From Gemmata palustris (lineage in GTDB: Bacteria > Planctomycetota > Planctomycetia > Gemmatales > Gemmataceae), in contig NZ_JAGKQQ010000001.1 of assembly GCF_017939745.1 (NCBI RefSeq), forward strand, positions 1 through 64,000: a stretch of DNA of 64,000 bases, written 5' to 3'. Of this stretch, positions 1 to 5,846 are shown in pieces; position 1 is the first letter of the stretch; each line of letters starts with the position of its first letter. The notes under the pieces are model-generated. The model had not been told where the DNA came from. It did no database searches and saw only the letters and a program-made list of their open reading frames with translations. The position numbers and the translations under genes were made by a program.

Positions 1-29
1 ACCCTACATAAAACCATGCCCCTGTGCCC

Positions 30-620
30 TCACGCCGCGCCGCGTGCCAGATCCCAGGGTTCGCGCGCCTGCTGCTTCGGGACCAGCCGGCTCATGGGCT
101 GGTCCACCGCCAGCGCGGTAGCCAGTTGGTAGGCCGCGGAGTGCCCGGACACGGCGGCGCTCTTCAGCACGCCGCGCGTGAACGTGAGGGCCATCGCGTA
201 CCACCGCAGCTCGCCCGGGGCGTTCACCGGCTCCGCGCTCACGGGCAGCCGGATCGTGAGGTACACCACGCGCCCCAGGCGCACCCAGCGCACGTCGTCG
301 CACGCGGGTTCCCCCCGGGGGCCGGGCCGCACCACGCGGTCCACGTGCCGCGCCAGAACCGTCGGCACCAGCCGCATCCAGTTCCGCGCGCCGGGCGCGT
401 GCGCGTGTTCGGGCTCCGCGCCCAACCACTGGTAGGCCTGCCGGGGCATGAACCCCGACGCGGTGTTGCGCCCCAGGCACGAGACCCGGATGAACTCCGC
501 GGTCGCGCGGTCGCGGTCGGTCTCGGCGTTTTCGTCCAGCCAGTCGGCGAACACCAGGCGCGGGGTGTCGTCGCCGGGCTGCTCGCGGATCGCGGTCAGG
601 AACGCGCTGCGCTCGTTCAC
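30..620 (-). CDS. TIGR02996-domain protein
   Basis: A 196-residue protein of unknown function. The N-terminus has the pattern of the TIGR02996 domain, which is abundant in Gemmata-like planctomycetes: MNERSAFLTAIREQPGDD, then a segment with LVFADWLDE and ATAEFIRVSC. The remaining 150 residues are not recognised; they contain no membrane segment and no signal peptide. In this family the domain usually sits at the N-terminus of otherwise unrelated proteins. The domain call is fairly sure; the function is unknown. Confidence 0.8.
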   Translation of the reverse strand: MNERSAFLTAIREQPGDDTPRLVFADWLDENAETDRDRATAEFIRVSCLGRNTASGFMPRQAYQWLGAEPEHAHAPGARNWMRLVPTVLARHVDRVVRPGPRGEPACDDVRWVRLGRVVYLTIRLPVSAEPVNAPGELRWYAMALTFTRGVLKSAAVSGHSAAYQLATALAVDQPMSRLVPKQQAREPWDLARGAA

Positions 621-796
621 GGGTGTGCCCTCCCAACGCGGATTCGATCTCGGCCCGAACCGTTATTCGGTCCGGGGCTTCGGGTGCATCGGACCGCCTA
701 TTAGCAGAACGCGAATTGCGGGTTCACTTGTGAGCGGTCAAAAGTCAGAATGTTGAAGTTTGTAACGTCGTTGGCCCGCGACTTGGCAGCTCGCAT

Positions 797-1033
797 TCAG
801 TCCTGGAACGCATCTTCGAGCGCGCGGACCGCGTTCTCGAACACCGGGTCGTCCTCGGAATCGTGGCACGGGCGCTCGCGGAACGACCTGCGCTGCCCGA
901 ACCGGGGCGGCACCCAGGGCGCGGGCTCGCGCGCCGTGCAGATCGGGCAGCGCCAGATTTCTGTGTCGTTGGGGTCGACGCACAGGAGCACGCGCGGGTG
1001 GTTGCAGCGGTTACTGACGGCGCGCTGGGACAC
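797..1033 (-). CDS. Small cysteine-containing hypothetical protein
   Basis: A 78-residue protein starting at GTG, with a GGAGG box about 10 bases upstream, which supports this start. A Cys-His pair near the N-terminus (RCNHPRVLLC) and a CPIC pair about 20 residues later could together bind one zinc ion. The C-terminus is acidic and probably helical (ENAVRALEDAFQD). No family is recognised. It stands alone between intergenic stretches. Confidence 0.5.
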   Translation of the reverse strand: MSQRAVSNRCNHPRVLLCVDPNDTEIWRCPICTAREPAPWVPPRFGQRRSFRERPCHDSEDDPVFENAVRALEDAFQD

Positions 1034-1215
1034 GTTGAAGTACCTCCATCATAACGGGATCGAAAAAGTGCCGGGGCCGCGGGTGAGGCTGTTACCCGCG
1101 CCCCGGCTGCGGTGGTTCGTGGTGCGTAGCTCCGGGCACTCACCGCTCACCCGCGCCTGTGGGCCGCGACTCTGGCCCTGTGCCCCGGCGCCGGGCGCGC
1201 TTCGGAAGGGATCGC

Positions 1216-1318
1216 GTGGGGCGAACGGCCGGCGTGAGCCGGCTGGTGAAGGCGTTGCGCGTTGTGGGCGCGGGGGCATTGGGCCTTGCACCGGCCGGCT
1301 CACACCGGCCGTTCGCCG
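1216..1318. repeat. Inverted repeat of GAACGGCCGG type
   Basis: Two arms of about 25 bases (beginning GAACGGCCGGCGTGAGCC and ending in its near reverse complement GGCCGTTCG) enclose about 50 bases. The arms differ at a few positions. It lies in the 290-base gap between two small minus-strand genes and may act as a terminator for the gene at 1325-1483, but no U-tract follows. It looks like one of several dispersed palindrome families in this genome. Confidence 0.5.
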
Positions 1319-1324
1319 GGTCCG

Positions 1325-1483
1325 TCACTCGTCGTCGAAGTCGTCGTCCCCGTCTTCGCTGATGTCCTGGCGCTCGATGATTTCGTCGCTGATGTTGTCG
1401 AGCAATTCGTCGAAGTCGTCGGCGCCCAGTTCGTCGGCCGCCTGATCGAGCAATTGGGTGATCTTGCGCTGGTACTCGTCCAC
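1325..1483 (-). CDS. Small acidic hypothetical protein
   Basis: A 52-residue protein. The chosen start is a GTG at 1483 with AGGAG eight bases upstream. A longer reading to 1576 would add a proline-rich leader that overlaps an inverted repeat and is unlikely. The protein is helical and very acidic (AADELGADDFDELLDN, ending EDGDDDFDDE). No family is recognised. The acidic surface could suit a DNA-mimic or chaperone-like role, but that is speculation. Confidence 0.45.
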   Translation of the reverse strand: MDEYQRKITQLLDQAADELGADDFDELLDNISDEIIERQDISEDGDDDFDDE

Positions 1484-1558
1484 GATCGGGCTCCTGGGTG
1501 TTGGGAACGGTGGGGGTGCCTGGGCGCCGGGATTGCGCGGAGGCGCGCCCGGGTGGAT

Positions 1559-1675
1559 GTCCGCCAGGGGTTTCACCCCTGGCTACACGCGGCCGCCCCA
1601 TTCGGGGCTACATTGGTGGTTTTCAGCCCCGGTAGGGGCGCGGGCTTGTAGCCAGGGGTGAAACCCCTGGCGGAC
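1559..1675. repeat. Inverted repeat with 29-bp perfect arms (GCCAGGGGT family)
   Basis: Arms at 1559-1587 and 1647-1675 are exact reverse complements. Each arm also contains its own smaller palindrome, CCAGGGGTTTCACCCCTGG. The 59-base spacer holds a second imperfect inverted pair (CCCCATTCGGGG and CCCCGGTAGGGG). Related GTAGCCAGGGGTG sequences occur at 2980 and 3170, so this belongs to a dispersed family. Confidence 0.85.
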
Positions 1676-1689
1676 TCCCCCCGGGCGCG

Positions 1690-1941
1690 TTACGCCGGGG
1701 CCTCGACGCGCGCCGGGGGCGCCTTGAGGAAGCGGGCCACGGCCGCGCGAGAGGTCCACCACTCGCCCCGGCGCTTCACGCCGTCGAGGTGGACCCCGCG
1801 CCGCCCCTCGATGACCCACCGGAGCATCACCACCGGCGGGGCGCCGGCCTCCGCGGTCAGCTCGGCCAGCGGGCGCAGCTCCCCGTCGGCCGCCAGGCGC
1901 AGGATCGCCCGGCCGATCTCGATGCGGCTTCTCTTCGCCAC
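1690..1941 (-). CDS. DUF1580-like small DNA-binding-type protein
   Basis: An 83-residue protein starting at GTG with an AGGAA box. The order of elements matches the planctomycete DUF1580 family: an N-terminal helix, a helix-turn-helix-like centre (VVMLRWVIEGRRGVHLDG), then a small basic wing and TSRAAVARFL. In shape this resembles MerR or excisionase-type HTH proteins. It is divergent from lexA, and two operator-like palindromes lie in the shared 189-base gap, so the two genes may be co-regulated. DNA binding is inferred. Confidence 0.6.
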   Translation of the reverse strand: MAKRSRIEIGRAILRLAADGELRPLAELTAEAGAPPVVMLRWVIEGRRGVHLDGVKRRGEWWTSRAAVARFLKAPPARVEAPA

Positions 1942-2057
1942 GATTGGGGGTTCCTGAAAGATCTGTGGGCGGGGCGGAACGCGCCCGTTGGAAGCGGGGG
2001 CCGTTCGGCCCCGGTGGAATGTACTCCCGCGCTTGTTTTCTGACCGCGCGTTCAGTA

Positions 2058-2073
2058 TTACTAGAATTAGTAC
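2058..2073. promoter_or_regulatory. Putative LexA operator 1
   Basis: The sequence TTACTA-GAAT-TAGTAC is a near-perfect dyad with a 4-base spacer. It lies 58 bases before the proposed lexA start and 116 bases before the divergent DUF1580-like start. A second copy lies 44 bases downstream, which fits an autoregulated lexA promoter. Confidence 0.6.
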
Positions 2074-2101
2074 GCGATGGGCGCCGGCCTGTCAAGTAGA
2101 A

Positions 2102-2117
2102 TTACTAAAACTAGTAA
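2102..2117. promoter_or_regulatory. Putative LexA operator 2
   Basis: The sequence TTACTA-AAAC-TAGTAA is a perfect 6-bp dyad with a 4-base spacer and ends 13 bases before the GTG start of lexA. An overlapping AGTA-GAAT-TACT dyad at 2095-2106 could extend the site. Its presence argues against the upstream ATG at 2077 as the lexA start, because the operator would then be coding. Confidence 0.6.
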
Positions 2118-2130
2118 CGAGGTGCGCGGC

Positions 2131-2742
2131 GTGACCGAGCGCGAACCCCTGACCGCGTCCCAGGAGAAACTGCTGGAGTTCCTGCGCGCGGAGGCGCGCG
2201 CCCGGCGCGGGGTCCCGTCGTGGCCCAAGATCGCGCGCGCGTGCGGGTGGTCCTCGACGCGCTCCGTGGGCTACACCCTGGACCAGCTCGCGCACAAGGG
2301 CTACGTGCGCCTGACGGGGGGGCAGGGGGGCATCGCCCTGGTCGGCGAGCCGGCCGGGTTCTCGCTCCCGGTGCTCGGCACGGTGGCCGCGGGGGTGCCG
2401 ATCCCGCCCCCGGGCGACGGCGAGCCCGAGCACTTCGAGTTCGAGAAGGTGTTCGGGGGCGAGGACGTCTTCATGCTCCGGGTTCGAGGTGACAGTATGA
2501 TCGAAGCGCTGATCGGCCCCGGCGACTTCGTGGCCGTCCGGCGCGCCCCGGACGCCGCCGACGGCGAGAAGGTGGTGGCGATGATCGACGGCGAACTCAC
2601 ACTGAAGGTGTTCCGCCGGCGCGCGGGCGGCGCGATCTGGCTCCAGCCGTGCAACTCGAAACTCGCCGGCATCAAGCTGGACCCGAAGAAGGACAACCGC
2701 GTGATCGGCGTGCTCGTGGGCGTGGTCCGCGCGGGGAACTGA
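2131..2742 (+). CDS. lexA: LexA-type SOS repressor
   Basis: A 203-residue LexA-like repressor. An N-terminal winged-helix segment (about residues 5-65, with PSWPKIARACGWSS) is followed by a self-cleavage region with the scissile Ala-Gly in GTVAAGVPI. An S24 peptidase fold follows, with the nucleophile Ser in RVRGDSMIEALI and the base Lys in DGELTLKVFRR. On RecA activation such proteins cut themselves and release SOS genes. The start is a GTG at 2131 preceded by GAGG; a longer reading from ATG 2077 would run through operator 2. It could also be a phage-type S24 repressor, but the length fits LexA. Confidence 0.9.
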   Translation: MTEREPLTASQEKLLEFLRAEARARRGVPSWPKIARACGWSSTRSVGYTLDQLAHKGYVRLTGGQGGIALVGEPAGFSLPVLGTVAAGVPIPPPGDGEPEHFEFEKVFGGEDVFMLRVRGDSMIEALIGPGDFVAVRRAPDAADGEKVVAMIDGELTLKVFRRRAGGAIWLQPCNSKLAGIKLDPKKDNRVIGVLVGVVRAGN

Positions 2743-2813
2743 GTGCGCGCGGGGATGAAGAGGGAAGAGCCGCGGATCAACGCAGATAACGCCGATCAAG
2801 ACAAAGACGGAAC

Positions 2814-2939
2814 AGAGGACAGAGGACAGAGGACAGAGGACAGAGGACAGAGGACAGAGGACAGAGGACAGAGGACAGAGGACAGAGGACAGAGGACAGA
2901 GGACAGAGGACAGAGGACAGAGGACAGAGGACAGAGGAC
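2814..2939 (+). repeat. Tandem repeat (AGAGGAC)x18
   Basis: Eighteen perfect, uninterrupted copies of the 7-mer AGAGGAC. Since 7 is not a multiple of 3, all three frames stay open and give long spurious readings such as repeating EDRGQRT or, on the other strand, SSVLCPL. Degenerate copies of the complementary motif CTGTCCTCTG lie at 3220-3285 on the far side of an inverted-repeat island. Perfect homogeneity suggests recent slippage. Confidence 0.95.
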
Positions 2940-2949
2940 GCACCGCGTT

Positions 2950-3210
2950 GGTTTTTGTAGCCCCGTGAGGGGCGACCGATGGTAGCCAGGGGTGGAGCGC
3001 TAGCGCAACCGCTGGAACCGATCAGAAAAAGACCGAGCCCCGTGAGGGGCGACAGGGCCAACCGAAGGCTCTGCCGCCCCTCACGGGGCTCGGTCGCATT
3101 TCGTTTAAGAGTCCCGGGGTTCGCGGGAGCCCGCCAGGGGTTGCGCTTCGCCTTCGGCTACGCTCCACCCCTGGCTACCATCGGTCGTCCCATCCGGGGC
3201 TACAAAAACC
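2950..3210. repeat. Nested inverted-repeat island
   Basis: Outer arms of about 50 bases (2950-2999 and 3161-3210) are near-exact reverse complements and carry GTAGCCCCGTGAGGGGC and GTAGCCAGGGGTGGAGCG. An inner pair (GACCGAGCCCCGTGAGGGGC at 3031 and its complement ending at 3095) forms a second stem. The whole block can fold into a cruciform. It separates the 18-copy tandem repeat from its degenerate inverted relatives. No gene is seen between 2743 and 3311. Confidence 0.85.
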
Positions 3211-3311
3211 GGCCCTCTGGTTCTTGTTTTCTGTCCTCTGGTCCTTGTTTTCTGTCCTCTGACCTCTGTTTTCTGATCTCTGATCCGTGGCCGATTGCTC
3301 GCCTGCTCGGT

Positions 3312-4985
3312 TTACTTTTCCGGCGGGGTGAGCGGCATGCCGACGCCGACATTACCCAGGTACGGCACGGTCGCCTGGTTGATCTTGTCGTCGGTGACGT
3401 CGAGCCGGAACTTGTACCCCATGCGGCCGAAGAAGTCGCGGAAGTTGACGCTGTTCACGCCCTTCTGCTTGGCGTCGTTGATGGCTTTCGACATCGCCTC
3501 GCTCAGCTTCGTTTTGTCCTCGCGGTTCGCGTCCAGTGCCGCGTTGATCGGGAAGTACCCTTCGACAATGTACCGGGTGCGCTCGGTCACCTGACCGACC
3601 CACGCCCGCTTCTTCATGTCGAAGTACGCATCGACCGGGATGCCCATCTTGGTGAGGTCGCGAACGACGCTCTCGATGTCGTCGGTCCCGTCCCCGTTCA
3701 CGTCGAAGATGCCGACGAGGGCAATGTGATCGGCCACGCCCTTGCGCCACACCGAGTTGTAGAGCAGGTCGCCCGACGTGACGCCGTCGCGGATCGGGTC
3801 GAGTTCGGAGCCGGACTGGATGCGGGCCAGTGAGAGCCGCTCGTTGACCACCTCGTAGATTTCGATCGAACCCTTCGGTACGAACGTTTCCACTGACTTG
3901 TACCCGCCCTTTCCGTCGGGCACGCGGAGCACCCGAACGCGCGACTGGCGGCCCTTCTCCGGGAAGTCGGTCGGCAGGACCGTGAACGTGAGCCCGGGGC
4001 GCACGCCGGCCGCGGACCCGAGGTTGATCTCGACCACGCCCTCTGTTCCCGGCACCTTGCGCAGGATCTTGCCCTGCGGTTCGTCGAAGGTGAAGGTTTC
4101 GCGCTCGCTCTTGGACTTTTCAGCGAAGAGCTTCTGGTTGTCGGTGGTGAGGACGTCCACTCGTTTCTGCGCCTGGAACAAATCGCGCTTGACCTTGTCG
4201 AGTTCGTCCTTGGCTTCCGTCAGCGATTTGCCCGCCGCGGCCTCGGCCTTGACGTAGTCCGCGGTGCGCTTGTCGAAGCCGGTGACGACCGCGTCGATTT
4301 TCGACTTCACCTCGGCGGGCAGTTTGTCGATTTCGGACTTGAACTGACCCGCCACGGCTTTTAACGCCTTCGCGTCCGCCGCTAGCAGCGCGACCTGCGC
4401 CCGGTAATTGTCGCGCTCCTTCGCGGCCGCGGTGTAGGCCGCGTCACCGTTCTTGAAATAGGCGACCTGGTCCATCAACCCCTGGCTCGAGGGCTTGTTC
4501 GCCTTGCCGTTGGCATCGACCTGCCAGAACGTTAATAGCTTGGTGATGCTATCGTTCAGTTTCTCCGCGGTAACGTACTCCCGCAGGGCGGCCTCGGTCA
4601 TCGTCGGCAGCTTCTTATCGACGAACTCTTTGGCTTCTTTTTGCTCCCGGTCGACGCTGGTCGCCATCTTGCTCGCCATCGCGTCGTTCAGTTGCTTGAT
4701 CTCGCCGGCGATCTTGTCGCCCGCTTTCGACTCGGCTTCGATTGCGGTCACGTCGTCGTCTTTGGCGGCCCCGAGGTAGATCCGGTACACGCGGGCCAGG
4801 CGCTCGGCCTCGTCCTTCGCCGTGCGGACCCCCGCCAGGTCCTTCTCCGCCGTCTTCTTGGCGTTGACATGGGTCTCCATCTCGGAGAACGAGAGGTACC
4901 ACATCACACCGAACGCGATCGTCGTGAGCACGAAGAACACTAGCGCGGAGATCAACGGGACATTTGTCTCTTTCGATTTGGCCAT
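3312..4985 (-). CDS. Membrane-anchored coiled-coil protein of unknown function
   Basis: A 557-residue protein. The start at 4985 has a GAGGAA box; a longer reading to 5057 lacks one. Residues 8-32 form a single membrane helix (PLISALVFFVLTTIAFGVMW) with a short cytoplasmic tail, so most of the protein is probably outside the cytoplasmic membrane. Residues 40-330 are rich in K, E, A and D heptads and read as a long coiled coil. The C-terminal 220 residues look globular and include a calcium-loop-like DVNGDGTDD. No catalytic motif is seen. A scaffolding or envelope-spacing role is only a guess. Confidence 0.75.
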   Translation of the reverse strand: MAKSKETNVPLISALVFFVLTTIAFGVMWYLSFSEMETHVNAKKTAEKDLAGVRTAKDEAERLARVYRIYLGAAKDDDVTAIEAESKAGDKIAGEIKQLNDAMASKMATSVDREQKEAKEFVDKKLPTMTEAALREYVTAEKLNDSITKLLTFWQVDANGKANKPSSQGLMDQVAYFKNGDAAYTAAAKERDNYRAQVALLAADAKALKAVAGQFKSEIDKLPAEVKSKIDAVVTGFDKRTADYVKAEAAAGKSLTEAKDELDKVKRDLFQAQKRVDVLTTDNQKLFAEKSKSERETFTFDEPQGKILRKVPGTEGVVEINLGSAAGVRPGLTFTVLPTDFPEKGRQSRVRVLRVPDGKGGYKSVETFVPKGSIEIYEVVNERLSLARIQSGSELDPIRDGVTSGDLLYNSVWRKGVADHIALVGIFDVNGDGTDDIESVVRDLTKMGIPVDAYFDMKKRAWVGQVTERTRYIVEGYFPINAALDANREDKTKLSEAMSKAINDAKQKGVNSVNFRDFFGRMGYKFRLDVTDDKINQATVPYLGNVGVGMPLTPPEK

Positions 4986-5846
4986 GTGTTCCTCATGCGG
5001 TGAACGTTGTGGTGCGGGCGTGAGACCTGATGGCGCGCGGCGGGCCGCACCTTTCACTCATCTTTGAGCTTAAACCCCTTAGAAGGGGTGTCAACACGAT
5101 AAGGAGCCGTAACTCGGCGCCGGGCGAAGGGATGTGCCGACGGCGCCGGTCGCGCCGCGCGTGCTCCCTGGAATTATAACGGCGCGCGACGCAACCGCGT
5201 TGGTTCGAGGCAGTGTCCGGTCGCGTGCGAGGAGAGGTGAAAGATCGCAACGTTACGTCAGGCGCGGGAGCGTTCGGGGCGAAGTCGTGCGGATAAACCA
5301 TTTGCCTTGCTTTGTTCATATGTATACAATTGAGGCGTAGCAGGCGGGACTTTGGGATCTCAGAATGCAGGTGAGTCGAAGGTGCGCGGGAAATTCGCTC
5401 GGCGCGAGACGAGAATCGTGGAAATGTTAGCGATTGTCAGCCTTGATCGGAGGTCTGTTTGAGGAGTTGCAGTGGGCGGATGGCACTGAAGGGCCTGAAA
5501 TGCCAGGAGTTGGTGCGATCCTCGCGCGGTGGTTCGGGTGCGTCACCTCTGGGTGGTCCAAAAATGTTAGCGTTTGTTAGCCGGCGACCCGAGTTGGTGC
5601 TCGGTGCCCTTGTTTGAAGGGCGAAGGTAGACCCATACTCTTTTTGGGATTGACGGCCGCGAGCATAATTGTCGTTGTTTTGTTTTAGCGCGTTCGGTTA
5701 AGTTGACCCAGTCGCCCTTGACCGTTTGCGGCCGCCTTCGCTACACTATCTCCACATTTGTTCCATGCGTTGCGTTCAGGTCTAGCTGTACTCGATGCGG
5801 CTCCCCGCCACAGCCGCGTGACGTTCTCCCCACAGGCTCCATTCCG
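4986..5846. other. 860-base intergenic region with a dispersed element
   Basis: No convincing gene lies here. It separates a minus-strand gene from polA. A weak promoter-like pair, TTGCCT (5302) and TATACA (5323) with a 15-base gap, lies in an AT-rich patch. The stretch 5425-5581 carries the paired TGTTAGC element described separately. A non-coding RNA is possible but unsupported. Confidence 0.5.
5425..5581 (+). repeat. TGTTAGC-box element, copy 1
   Basis: The left box is TGTTAGC-GAT-TGTCAGC (5425-5441) and the right box is TGTTAGC-GTT-TGTTAGC (5565-5581); the repeat units within a box are 10 bases apart, one helical turn. Midway lies a 28-base core (5492-5519, starting GGCCTGAAAT) that matches 20 of 28 positions of the core in copy 2 at 42882-42909. 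Spacings are 50 bases left and 45 right. It lies upstream of polA. Confidence 0.75.

Noticed and set aside
2814-2939. Possible CRISPR array
   Set aside because: The units are 7 bases with no spacers; it is a simple tandem repeat.
2092-2943. Long minus-strand reading with repeating SSVLCPL units
   Set aside because: It is produced by the 7-nt tandem repeat and antisense to lexA; the repeat is open in all frames and the rest is not protein-like.
5302-5328. TTGCCT-15-TATACA promoter
   Set aside because: The spacing is short and no gene or conserved transcript follows on that strand within 500 bases.
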